Source of the DNA: Flavobacterium shii
GTDB lineage: Bacteria; Bacteroidota; Bacteroidia; Flavobacteriales; Flavobacteriaceae
Direction of reading: 5' to 3'
Assembly: GCF_025847235.1 (NCBI RefSeq)
Contig: NZ_JAOZEW010000001.1
Span: 186,001 to 250,000 of the forward strand
Length of the DNA: 64,000 nt
This document shows positions 52,151-60,849 of this stretch, in pieces. Made by a program: the position numbers and the translations under genes. Every line of letters begins with the position of its first letter. Within the stretch, counting starts at the first letter, position 1. Below the pieces are notes generated by a model that saw only the letters and a program-made list of their open reading frames with translations, ran no database searches and was not told where the DNA came from.

Positions 52151-52558
52151 TTATTTTGCAGCCCAGATTTCGATTTCTAATTTAATCTCTGGTAATCCCA
52201 ATGCCGAAATATACCCAACGGTCATTGACGGATATACTTCTCCAAAAAATGCATTCCACACCCCATAAAAAGCATCCCAATCTATTTCTTGTGTTGCCCA
52301 GATATTTACTTTAATAACGTCATCGGCTACAAGTTCCTGACTATCTAAAACTGCTTTTATATTCTGAAAAGTATTAGCTACTTGTTCGTTAAAATTATCT
52401 GGCAAATCTCCTTCTTTACTTGTTCCTATTTGACCAGAAAAAGTATAAATATCTGCATTGCCGGATATCTTCGTAACATGAGAATAATTGCCAACTGGTG
52501 CTGATAATGTACTTGGATTTGATCTTGTTACTGCTTTTATCTTATTGTTTTCGTTCAT
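52151..52558 (-). CDS. RidA/YjgF family protein
   Basis: 135 residues of a single RidA domain: NPSTLSAPVGNYSHVTKISGNADIYTFSGQIGTSKEGDLP, QVANTFQNIKAVLDSQELVADDVIKVNIWATQEIDW, and MTVGYISALGLPEIKLEIEIWAAK. The Arg of the active-site RxE/RVE motif in true RidA imine deaminases (GRACV(R)VA) is not present here: the corresponding stretch reads MTVGYISALGLPEIKLEIE, so it belongs to another Rid subgroup and may not hydrolyse 2-aminoacrylate. Single gene, convergent with the racemase. Confidence 0.87.
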   Translation of the reverse strand: MNENNKIKAVTRSNPSTLSAPVGNYSHVTKISGNADIYTFSGQIGTSKEGDLPDNFNEQVANTFQNIKAVLDSQELVADDVIKVNIWATQEIDWDAFYGVWNAFFGEVYPSMTVGYISALGLPEIKLEIEIWAAK

Positions 52559-52885
52559 TTTTATTTCTAATAATTATTAAATCTTGACAATTTTATTTCT
52601 AAAATAATTTCGAGCTTAACAAATTTAAAAGATGTAATTATAAATCTATCCAACGTTTTGAAACATTTAACTTGTTGTATTATCAATGAAATCAACATAA
52701 CTATATTAAACTCATTGCAATTGTATTACATCGAAAAAAATTAATATTTGCAAAATCGACACCATAATATATTCCTTTTTTAATTCTTATATTCGTTAAG
52801 CAAAAAACATCACAATTACCTATAAATCAATTACAATCAAAACAAAACCCAAAAAAATTATTAATTAATCACCCCCTGAGTAATT
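52559..52885. other. Intergenic region, nothing recognised
   Basis: 327 very AT-rich bases between divergent RidA and S41 genes. They must hold both promoters, but no clear TAnnTTTG box for the S41 gene is seen; no repeat or RNA feature stands out. Confidence 0.4.
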
Positions 52886-54301
52886 ATGAATAAACCACTT
52901 AAATCTTCAAAAAACAAGTTTATTTTTTTTCTAATCCTAACCTTTACTTTCGTAGTAAATACAAACGGTCAACAAAAAACAATAAATGAAAAATTTAAAA
53001 AAGAAACTGTTTTAAAAATAGATTCTTTACTACAAGAAAATTACATATTTCCTGATAAAGCCAAATTAATTGGGAACCATTTAAAAAACGCCTACAAAGA
53101 AGGTAAATTCAAGAAATATGATTTATTAGATTCTTTTGCTGTAGCATTAACAAAAGAGGTTAGATTTATTAATAATGACAAGCATCTTGGAGTCTGGCCT
53201 AAATTTATCCCTCCTGTTGATGAGAAAAAAGAGGTAGATAAAGATTCTTATGAAATTTATCTGCATAATTATACCGAAAATCGCAAACGCGCAAATGGTT
53301 TTAGAGAAGTCAAACTAATTGATAGCAATGTCGGATATATTAAATACAATAATTTCATACACGAGACCGACCAAACAATTGATTCCTACATGTACTTGCT
53401 AGAAAATGCCGATGCTATTATTATTGATTTAAGAGCCAATGGCGGTGGTAGCCCAAAAACTGTTCAATATTTTTGCAGTTATTTTTTTAAAGACCCAATA
53501 CTCTTAAACACTTTATATTTTAGGAAAGATAACTATACCGAGGAATTTTGGGTAAAAGAGGTAAAAGGCAAGAAGATGATTGATGTTCCTTTGTTTATTA
53601 TTACTGGCCCAAAAACATTTTCGGGAGCTGAAGAGTTTAGCTACAATATGCAAACCCAGAAAAGAGCAACAATAATTGGTGAAACAACTGGTGGCGGAGC
53701 TAATCCTGGAGAGGTTTTCGATATTAACAATCGGTTAGAAATCTTTGTTCCTAACGGAACAGGAATAAACCCAATAACAAAGACAAACTGGGAAGGTGTT
53801 GGTGTAATTCCAGAATATAAAACAACTCCCGATATGGCTTATGATAAAGCGGTGGAATTGGCACAAAAAACAGCATTTGATTATAGAAATAAAAAAGCTG
53901 CTGAATCTAAGAATCTTTATCTAGAATTACAGACAACAATTAATCAACAAACAAAACCTGTTAACGAAACTGATTTGGCCAAAATGGATCAGCAAATTTT
54001 TAATGCTGTGAAAAATTTAGCAGCCTCTAATTTATACAAAGAGGATAATATCGATGCATTAGCTTCTCAATACACAAAAACGAAACCTTTTATTGCTGAA
54101 TCTATCTTAAAGAGCAATTCTGAATTGTATCCCAACTCTCCCATTGCCTTTTTAAAATATGGTGATATTCTTGAACAAAACGGAAAAAAGACTGATGCTA
54201 TAGCAGTTTTAAAAAAATCTGTAGAAATTGCTACAGAAATCAAAGCCCCCTATTTGGAAGGATTAAAAAAACGTTATGAAAGTATTTTAAAAGGAAAATA
54301 A
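52886..54301 (+). CDS. S41 family peptidase with IRBP-like N-terminus
   Basis: 471 residues with a signal sequence (FFLILTFTFVVNTNGQ). N-terminal LKIDSLLQENYIFPDKAKLIGNHL ... LTKEVRFINNDKHLGVWP is the helical lead-in found in IRBP/S41 proteins. Core: VGYIKYNNFIH, AIIIDLRANGGGSPKTVQYF, nucleophile segment TGPKTFSGAEEFSYNMQ (Ser in FSGAEEF, near 253) and GETTGGGANPGEVF. The C-terminal ~130 residues look like helical (TPR-like) repeats (ESILKSNSELYPNSPIAFLKYGDILEQNGKKTDAIAVLKK). Envelope peptidase, target unknown. Terminator follows. Confidence 0.87.
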   Translation: MNKPLKSSKNKFIFFLILTFTFVVNTNGQQKTINEKFKKETVLKIDSLLQENYIFPDKAKLIGNHLKNAYKEGKFKKYDLLDSFAVALTKEVRFINNDKHLGVWPKFIPPVDEKKEVDKDSYEIYLHNYTENRKRANGFREVKLIDSNVGYIKYNNFIHETDQTIDSYMYLLENADAIIIDLRANGGGSPKTVQYFCSYFFKDPILLNTLYFRKDNYTEEFWVKEVKGKKMIDVPLFIITGPKTFSGAEEFSYNMQTQKRATIIGETTGGGANPGEVFDINNRLEIFVPNGTGINPITKTNWEGVGVIPEYKTTPDMAYDKAVELAQKTAFDYRNKKAAESKNLYLELQTTINQQTKPVNETDLAKMDQQIFNAVKNLAASNLYKEDNIDALASQYTKTKPFIAESILKSNSELYPNSPIAFLKYGDILEQNGKKTDAIAVLKKSVEIATEIKAPYLEGLKKRYESILKGK

Positions 54302-54327
54302 TTTTCACCATATAATTTAAATCATAC

Positions 54328-54376
54328 AAACAGGGAATTATAGAATAATGCAAATTATTTTATAATTCCCTGTTTT
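54328..54376 (+). terminator. Terminator of the S41 gene
   Basis: AAACAGGGAATTATA / TATAATTCCCTGTTT, a 15-bp stem with further AATAAT/ATTATT pairing inside, then T-run. Confidence 0.85.
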
Positions 54377-54506
54377 AATTTCGTCGGTAAAATCATCAAT
54401 TATTCCTTTTCTTCTGCTCGCTTCAATAAATAAAATTAATTTCAATCATAAAACTTGCTTAAATATTAATATTTGTTATTTTTATGAAAAATTAGCCTAT
54501 TTATCT

Positions 54507-57494
54507 ATGAAAAAAGCCCTACTATTACTTTTTTTAAGCACTTTTTTAACAAAAACGTATGCTCAAGAATATTTCCCAAACAATGAAAGCATTCACAGTA
54601 AAAACAATAATTACACCGTTTTTACTAATACAACTATTTATATAACTCCAACACAAAAAATCGAGAAAGGTACTTTACTCATTCAGGATGGGAAAGTAGT
54701 TGGAGCAGGGAATAATATCGCTATTCCTAAAAATAGCATTACGATTAATTTGGAAGGAAAAACAATTTATCCTTCTTTTATAGATATCTATACCACTTTT
54801 GGGGAAGAAAAACCAAAAGCATACTCTGGCGGACGCAACCCTTTGTACGATACTAAAAGAGCGGGATATTATTGGAATGAAAGTATTCGCTCGGAAATAA
54901 ACGCCTACGAAAGTTTTAAATACGACCAACCCAAAGCCGAAGAATTATTAAAAGCCGGATTTGGAGTAGTTGGAACCCATATTCCTGATGGAATTGCTCG
55001 TGGAACCGGCGTTTTAATTGCATTGAATAATAACAACAATAGCACCCGAATACTGTCCAGTAAAGCAACGAATCATTTTGCATTTACTCGAAGTATTACA
55101 ACCAATCAAGCGTATCCAAGCTCTTTAATGGGAATGATGGCATTACTACGCCAGATGTATTTGGATCTGGATTGGTATAAAAAAGGTAACTCGACTACCA
55201 AAGACTTATCACTGGAAGCCTTGGCTAGTAACGAAAAATTGACACAAATATTTACTACAGAAGATAAACTAAATAGTCTGAGAGCTGCCAAAATAGCCAA
55301 AGAATTTGGACTAAATTATGTATTAAAAGGATCAGGAAATGAGTTCGAAAGAATTGAAGAAATCAAAAAGACAAATGCTCCATTTATTATCCCAATAAAT
55401 TTTCCTGAAGCTTATGATGTTTCAAATCCATACCTATCAAATCAATTAGAATTATCCGATTTACGTTTTTGGAATCAAGCGCCAACTAACCTAAAAGTTC
55501 TTTCGGATAACGGAATTATTTTTGCTCTGACAACTGATAAATTAAAGAAAACCGAAGATTTTAGAACTAATTTAATAAAAGCAATTAAATATGGTTTTGA
55601 TAAAACAAAAGCCTTAGAAGCATTAACAACTATTCCTGCTGCTATATTAGGAAAAAGCAATGAAATAGGAAGTTTAAAAAATGGTAGTTATGCCAATTTT
55701 GTAATTACTTCGGGCGAAATCTTTGATGAGAAGACAGTTTTATATGAAAACTGGGTTCAAGGAAGTAAATACGTTGTAAACGATATTAATGCTAAAGATA
55801 TTCGTGGTAATTACGATTTAACTGTCGATGCAACTACATATAAATGGAAAATTGATGGTACAAGTACTGCCCAGAAATCGGAGATAACAACTGCTGACGC
55901 TAAAAAAATAACAAGTACATTTTCGGTTACGAACAATTGGGTTTCATTACTAATTAGATCTAAAGATTCAACCAAAGCTGACTATACACGTTTAACAGGG
56001 CTTATAGAAAATACTCAAAAACTTTCGGGTAAAGCAATTTTACCTAATGGAAATGAAGTACAATGGACTGCGACAAAAACAGCTCCTTTTGTAACTGTAA
56101 AAGATTCTGCAAAAACAGAAAAACTAAACCCAATAATGCCGGTTACTTTCCCGAACAGAGCTTTTGGTAACTCAAAAAAATTAATGGCACAAACAATATT
56201 ATTTAAAAATGCTACTGTTTGGACTAATGAAAAAGAAGGAATTCTTGAAGAAACCGATGTCTTAATCAAAAACGGAAAAATAGCAGCTATAGGAAAAAAT
56301 TTATCCGATGCATCGGCAACTATTATTGATGCTAAAGGAAAACATCTTACCAGTGGTATTATCGACGAACACTCCCATATTGCAATTTCGAATGGTGTCA
56401 ACGAAAGTGGTCATAACTCAAGTGCCGAAGTAACTATTGAAGACGTTGTGAACCCTGAGGATATAAATATTTACAGAGATTTGGCAGGTGGAGTTACAAT
56501 ATCTCAATTACTGCATGGATCTGCAAACCCTATTGGCGGACGTTCGGCAATTGTAAAATGGAAATGGGGACAACCCGCAGAAGAAATGTTATACAAGAAT
56601 CAACCAAAGTTTATCAAATTTGCTTTGGGTGAAAACGTAAAACAATCCAATTGGGGAATAACAAATCCTACTCGTTACCCTCAAACAAGAATGGGTGTCG
56701 AACAAGTTTTTACCGATTATTTCCAACGTGCAAAAGAATATGATGCAACTTGGAAAAAATACAACTCCGGCTCTAAAAAAGAAAAAGCCCCGAGAGTAGA
56801 TTTAGAATTGCAAACAATTGCCGAAATCATAAACAAAGAGCGTTTTATTACTTGTCACTCCTATATAGAATCGGAGATTTTAATGTTGATGAATGTTGCC
56901 GATAAATTCAATTTTAGAGTAAACACTTTCACACATATTCTTGAAGGTTATAAAGTAGCCGATAAAATGAAAGAACATGGTGTGGGAGCTTCTACATTTT
57001 CTGATTGGTGGGCATATAAATTTGAAGTAAATGACGCAATCCCGTTTAACGGACCAATTATGCATAATGAAGGAATCGTAGTTGCCTATAATTCTGATGA
57101 TGCCGAAATGTCCAGAAGATTAAATCAAGAAGCTGCCAAAGCAGTAAAATATGGTAATATATCCGAAGAAGATGCATGGAAATTTGTTACGCTCAATCCT
57201 GCAAAATTATTACACATTGATGATAAAGTAGGTAGTTTAAAAATAGGAAAAGATGCCGATGTTGTATTATGGAGTACTAATCCATTATCTATTTATGCTA
57301 AAGCCGAAAAAACAATTATTGAAGGTGTAGTATATTATGACATCTCAAAAGAGACCGAACAAGAATTGGCTATAGCCAAAGAAAGAAGTGAACTAATAGG
57401 ACAATTGCTACAAGAAAAAAATAAAGGTGCAAGTACGCAAGAACCTAAAAAGAAAGAAAAAAAAGAATATCACTGTGACACTTTAGAACAATAA
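54507..57494 (+). CDS. Secreted double amidohydrolase, N-terminal unit degenerate
   Basis: 995 residues, signal peptide ending KTYAQ. Two amidohydrolase units in a row. Unit 1 (about 30-430) has the entry and exit motifs (TLLIQDGKVVGAG, PAAILGKSNEIGSLKNGSYANFVI) but where HxH should be it reads YPSFIDIYTTF (about 87-97), so it cannot bind metal normally. Unit 2 (about 565-970) is intact: GIIDEHSHIAI (near 620), ITCHSYIESEI (near 786), FTHILEGYKV (near 812) and AYNSDDAEM (near 862) give HxH, His, His and Asp, and KVGSLKIGKDADVVLWS ends it. Imidazolonepropionase-like periplasmic hydrolase; substrate unknown. The neighbour 35 bases downstream is a third, degenerate unit. Confidence 0.85.
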   Translation: MKKALLLLFLSTFLTKTYAQEYFPNNESIHSKNNNYTVFTNTTIYITPTQKIEKGTLLIQDGKVVGAGNNIAIPKNSITINLEGKTIYPSFIDIYTTFGEEKPKAYSGGRNPLYDTKRAGYYWNESIRSEINAYESFKYDQPKAEELLKAGFGVVGTHIPDGIARGTGVLIALNNNNNSTRILSSKATNHFAFTRSITTNQAYPSSLMGMMALLRQMYLDLDWYKKGNSTTKDLSLEALASNEKLTQIFTTEDKLNSLRAAKIAKEFGLNYVLKGSGNEFERIEEIKKTNAPFIIPINFPEAYDVSNPYLSNQLELSDLRFWNQAPTNLKVLSDNGIIFALTTDKLKKTEDFRTNLIKAIKYGFDKTKALEALTTIPAAILGKSNEIGSLKNGSYANFVITSGEIFDEKTVLYENWVQGSKYVVNDINAKDIRGNYDLTVDATTYKWKIDGTSTAQKSEITTADAKKITSTFSVTNNWVSLLIRSKDSTKADYTRLTGLIENTQKLSGKAILPNGNEVQWTATKTAPFVTVKDSAKTEKLNPIMPVTFPNRAFGNSKKLMAQTILFKNATVWTNEKEGILEETDVLIKNGKIAAIGKNLSDASATIIDAKGKHLTSGIIDEHSHIAISNGVNESGHNSSAEVTIEDVVNPEDINIYRDLAGGVTISQLLHGSANPIGGRSAIVKWKWGQPAEEMLYKNQPKFIKFALGENVKQSNWGITNPTRYPQTRMGVEQVFTDYFQRAKEYDATWKKYNSGSKKEKAPRVDLELQTIAEIINKERFITCHSYIESEILMLMNVADKFNFRVNTFTHILEGYKVADKMKEHGVGASTFSDWWAYKFEVNDAIPFNGPIMHNEGIVVAYNSDDAEMSRRLNQEAAKAVKYGNISEEDAWKFVTLNPAKLLHIDDKVGSLKIGKDADVVLWSTNPLSIYAKAEKTIIEGVVYYDISKETEQELAIAKERSELIGQLLQEKNKGASTQEPKKKEKKEYHCDTLEQ

Positions 57495-57529
57495 AACGAA
57501 AGATTCACAAATAGAAAAAATAGAAAACT

Positions 57530-58837
57530 ATGATAAGTAAAAAGATATATATTTTACTATTGGCATTTTGCATCCCAATATATATAAAAGCACAACAAAC
57601 ACCTGCTCCAAAACAAACAAAATCGGTTTTAATACTAAATGCTACGGCACATTTAGGTAATGGAACTGTGATAGAAAATAGTGCCATCGGGTTTAAAGAT
57701 GGTAAAATAACGTTGGTAGCCGATTCTAAAACAATCAGACTAGCCGCTAATGCTTATGACACTACAATTGATGCAACTGGAAAGCATGTATATCCGGGAT
57801 TTATTGCTCCAAACTCGACATTGGGACTTGTAGAAATTGATGCGGTACAATCATCTGATGATCAAGAAGAAATTGGAAATTTCAATCCTAATGTAAGAAG
57901 TATTATTGCCTATAATGCCGACTCTAAAGTTATTGAAACTGTTCGCCCAAACGGAATTTTGATTGCACAAGTGACTCCACGCGGCGGTAGAATTTCGGGA
58001 ACCTCATCTATAGTACAATTAGATGCCTGGAGCTGGCAAGATGCTTTGATAAAAGAAAATGATGGAATTCATCTTAATTTCCCTTCCAATTTTAAAAGAA
58101 CCGGTTCCTGGTTTGAGCCAGGACCTATTGAAGCCAACAAAGATTACGCAAAACAAATTGAAGAGATCAATGCTTTTTTAATAAATTCCAAGGCCTATTT
58201 AGGAGCGCCTCCGAAAGAAAGAAATTTAATTTTCGAATCGACAAAAGGACTTTTTGATGGAACTCAAACTTTATTTATTCATGCTAATGAAGAAAAACAA
58301 ATCATTGATGCCATACAAATAGCTCGTGATAACGAAATAAAAAAGGTAGTTATTGTAGGTGGTTATGAAGCTTATAAAACTGCCGATTTATTACAAAAAA
58401 ACAATATCGGAGTATTATTAAAACGAGTACATGATATGCCACAAAGCGATGACCAAGATGTTAATTTGCCTTATAAAATGGCAAAAATATTAACCGATAA
58501 AGGTATTGTTGTAGGTCTTGAAAACAGTGGAGAAATGGAACGTATGAGCACAAGAAACTTACCATTCTTAGCTGGAACCTGTGCTGCTTTTGGACTGGAT
58601 AAAGAACAAGCATTGCAGTTAATAACATCCAATACTGCCAAATTATTAAGCATAGATGAGCTTTGTGGAACATTAGAAACAGGAAAAGATGCTACTTTAT
58701 TTATTTCCGAAGGTGATGCATTGGACATGAGAACCAATAAACTAACCAATGCTTTTGTACAAGGAAGAATGATTAATCTGGAAACACATCAAACGAAACT
58801 AAATAAAAAATATAAAGAGAAATACAATCAGAAATAA
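57530..58837 (+). CDS. Secreted amidohydrolase-like protein lacking the HxH motif
   Basis: 435 residues with signal peptide ending IYIKAQ. Overall layout is amidohydrolase: LILNATAHLGNGTVIENSAIGFKDGKITLV at the start, LAGTCAAFGLDKEQALQLITSNTAKLLSIDELCGTLETGKDATLFISEG near the end. The metal-binding HxH is replaced by YPGFIAPNSTLGL (about 87-99), and the Asp segment reads VVGLENSGEM; only FIHANEE keeps a His. It is therefore probably not a classical metal hydrolase. It lies 35 bases after the double amidohydrolase and was likely made from the same ancestor; the two may form a complex. Confidence 0.8.
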   Translation: MISKKIYILLLAFCIPIYIKAQQTPAPKQTKSVLILNATAHLGNGTVIENSAIGFKDGKITLVADSKTIRLAANAYDTTIDATGKHVYPGFIAPNSTLGLVEIDAVQSSDDQEEIGNFNPNVRSIIAYNADSKVIETVRPNGILIAQVTPRGGRISGTSSIVQLDAWSWQDALIKENDGIHLNFPSNFKRTGSWFEPGPIEANKDYAKQIEEINAFLINSKAYLGAPPKERNLIFESTKGLFDGTQTLFIHANEEKQIIDAIQIARDNEIKKVVIVGGYEAYKTADLLQKNNIGVLLKRVHDMPQSDDQDVNLPYKMAKILTDKGIVVGLENSGEMERMSTRNLPFLAGTCAAFGLDKEQALQLITSNTAKLLSIDELCGTLETGKDATLFISEGDALDMRTNKLTNAFVQGRMINLETHQTKLNKKYKEKYNQK

Positions 58838-58897
58838 CCTCTTTATAAAATTTTCATAAATTACTTTTATAGTAATTTAAAACAATAATATCAAACT

Positions 58898-58938
58898 AAA
58901 AGGATCTAAATGAACAATTCATTTAGATCCTTTTTTTT
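58898..58938 (+). terminator. Terminator of the amidohydrolase operon
   Basis: AAAGGATCTAAATGAA / TTCATTTAGATCCTTT stem (16 bp) plus eight T. Confidence 0.9.
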
Positions 58939-59113
58939 AACAAAATACTTCCTTATAGAATACTTGAAACCTAGATTGGATATTTTTTTTATCATGTCAT
59001 AAAACAAAACTGACAATTTTAATTTAAACTAAAACATCAAACTTAATCTTAAACAAAGCTCAGATCAAAAAAAATCGATTTTAAAACTTATTTTAATAAC
59101 TACCATCAAAATA

Positions 59114-59182
59114 ATAGGGGTCAAAATGAAAATTTAACAAAAATCAAACACTAAGTGTCATTTTTTATAGGGGTATTAAATG
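59114..59182 (+). promoter_or_regulatory. Paired direct repeats upstream of amt
   Basis: ATAGGGGTCAAAATG (59114-59128) and ATAGGGGTATTAAATG (59167-59182) start 53 bp apart, about five DNA turns, so both face the same side of the helix. Their GC-rich core stands out in very AT-rich sequence. They are candidate regulator sites for nitrogen control of amt; the regulator is unknown. Confidence 0.35.
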
Positions 59183-59219
59183 TTTTTATACTTTTATCGA
59201 AATTTAAAACTAAATAACT

Positions 59220-60536
59220 ATGCGAAAAATTATTTTAAGTGTGATTCTTATCACAATTTTGGTATTAACCTTTCTCTCTAATTTTATCTTAACCGACAAT
59301 CCAATTCCAGCAGAAGCTGTAAAGTTTGATACTGGAGATACTGCCTGGATGATTGTTGCAACTGCATTTGTATTACTAATGACTCCGGGATTAGGTTTTT
59401 TCTACGGAGGAATGGTTGGTAAGAAAAATGTAATTAGTACAATGCTTCAAAGTTTCATGGCAATGGTAATTGTAACTATTTTATGGGTAGTTATAGCCTT
59501 TGGGTTGGCCTTTGGTCCTACAATAGGAGGAATTATAGGAAATCCAACTTCTAATTTATTTTTTCAAGGCGTAGGTACAAATACTGCATGGAGTCTCGCC
59601 CCTACTATTCCGTTTATGCTATTTGCATTATTTCAGGCAAAATTTGCAATTATAACTCCTGCATTAATAACAGGTGCTTTTGCAGAACGTGTTCGTTTTT
59701 GGGCTTATTTATTGTTTATGGTTTTATTTATATTAGTTATATATGCACCATTGGCACACATGACATGGCATCCAGAAGGTATTTTCTTTAAAATGGGAGT
59801 ACTTGATTTTGCCGGAGGAACAGTTGTTCACATGAGCGCAGGCTGGGCAGCATTGGCAGGAGCAATCTTTTTAGGAAAAAGAAAAGTTCAAAAAGTAAAT
59901 CCTGCTCGTATTACTTATGTACTATTAGGAACTGCTTTATTATGGTTCGGATGGTTTGGATTTAATGCAGGATCTGCATTAGGAGCCAATGGTTTAGCTG
60001 TTCAGGCTTTAGGAACAACTACAGTTGCTGCTGCTGCTGCTGCAATGGCATGGGTATTCCTTGATAAAATTTTAGGCCATAAATTATCGGCGCTTGGAGC
60101 TTGTATTGGAGCAGTTGTAGGACTTGTTGCCATTACTCCTGCTGCTGGTTTCGTAAGCATCCCTCATGCAATCTTTATTGGAGCTTTTGCTGCTATTGTA
60201 AGTAATCTTGTAGTAAGCAAGTTCCCTAAAGGAAAAATCGATGATGCTCTTGATGTTTTCGCCTGTCACGGTGTTGGTGGTATGGTAGGAATGTTACTAA
60301 CTGGCGTTTTTGCTTCAAAAGCTATCAATCCAGGTGTGGGAGATAATCAAGGACTTATCTTTGGAACCTCAACATTATTTACAAACCAATTAATTGCAAT
60401 GATTGTAGTATCAATCTTTGCCTTCGTAGGATCATACATTCTTTTCTTTATTGTTAACAAAATAACTCCACTAAGGGTTACTGAAGAAAAAGAAGAATTA
60501 GGATTAGATATTTCTCAACACGGAGAATTTTTATAA
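59220..60536 (+). CDS. amt: Ammonium transporter (Amt/MEP/Rh family)
   Basis: 438 residues. A first hydrophobic segment (IILSVILITILVLTFLSNFIL) may be a cleaved signal as in E. coli AmtB, followed by 11 membrane spans. Hallmarks: DTAWMIVATAFVLLMTPGLGFFYGGMV, FALFQAKFAIITPALITGAFAERVRFWAYLLF, YAPLAHMTWHPEGIFF (with the twin-His pore His 1), DFAGGTVVHMSAGWAALAGA and FACHGVGGMVGMLLTGVFA (twin His 2). It conducts NH4+/NH3 into the cell. No glnK (PII) gene is next to it, unlike in many bacteria; the terminator follows directly. Confidence 0.94.
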   Translation: MRKIILSVILITILVLTFLSNFILTDNPIPAEAVKFDTGDTAWMIVATAFVLLMTPGLGFFYGGMVGKKNVISTMLQSFMAMVIVTILWVVIAFGLAFGPTIGGIIGNPTSNLFFQGVGTNTAWSLAPTIPFMLFALFQAKFAIITPALITGAFAERVRFWAYLLFMVLFILVIYAPLAHMTWHPEGIFFKMGVLDFAGGTVVHMSAGWAALAGAIFLGKRKVQKVNPARITYVLLGTALLWFGWFGFNAGSALGANGLAVQALGTTTVAAAAAAMAWVFLDKILGHKLSALGACIGAVVGLVAITPAAGFVSIPHAIFIGAFAAIVSNLVVSKFPKGKIDDALDVFACHGVGGMVGMLLTGVFASKAINPGVGDNQGLIFGTSTLFTNQLIAMIVVSIFAFVGSYILFFIVNKITPLRVTEEKEELGLDISQHGEFL

Positions 60537-60556
60537 AAACGAAACATCAAGTTCAT

Positions 60557-60599
60557 AAAAAAAGCACCTTAAAACATAATTTTAAGGTGCTTTTTTTTA
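60557..60599. terminator. Bidirectional terminator
   Basis: AAAAAAAGCACCTTAAAA / TTTTAAGGTGCTTTTTTTT stem between amt and the convergent small gene; its last bases touch that gene's stop codon. Confidence 0.88.
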
Positions 60600-60845
60600 T
60601 AACAATTCGCGTAAAATAACTATTTTCAAAACCTTTATAAAAGAAAACAAATAAACCAGACTACCAACTATCAGAAAAAAAATAATGATGAAAGCTTTAA
60701 TTTTTCTACTCCAAAGCGGCATTCCTTTTGTTCCCCATTTTTCTTTTAGTGTCTTTATATTATCCTTATGTGCCCGATAATATAAAAAAGCAGCCAATGC
60801 AAATGCTCCACTAATTATTAAATTAAAAAAATCAAGAAACTTCAT
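60597..60845 (-). CDS. Small membrane protein of the tilS-dsbD operon
   Basis: 82 residues with two predicted membrane spans, FFNLIISGAFALAAFLYYRA (about 6-25) and AFIIIFFLIVGSLVYLFSFI (about 51-70), joined by a basic linker HKDNIKTLKEKWGTKGMPLWSRKIK. Unknown function. It starts 4 bases after the dsbD stop codon on the same strand, so it is the last gene of the operon and may help DsbD or be a bystander. Confidence 0.65.
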   Translation of the reverse strand: MKFLDFFNLIISGAFALAAFLYYRAHKDNIKTLKEKWGTKGMPLWSRKIKAFIIIFFLIVGSLVYLFSFIKVLKIVILRELL

Positions 60846-60849
60846 TTAA

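Larger units (their letters stand above)
58838..59219. other. Intergenic region upstream of amt
   Basis: 382 bases: a terminator at 58898-58938, then AT-rich sequence with a pair of direct repeats at 59114-59128 and 59167-59182 just before the amt start. No gene seen. Confidence 0.5.

Noticed and set aside
56015..56401. 128-codon frame on the minus strand
   Set aside because: Antisense to the double amidohydrolase gene with no supporting features.
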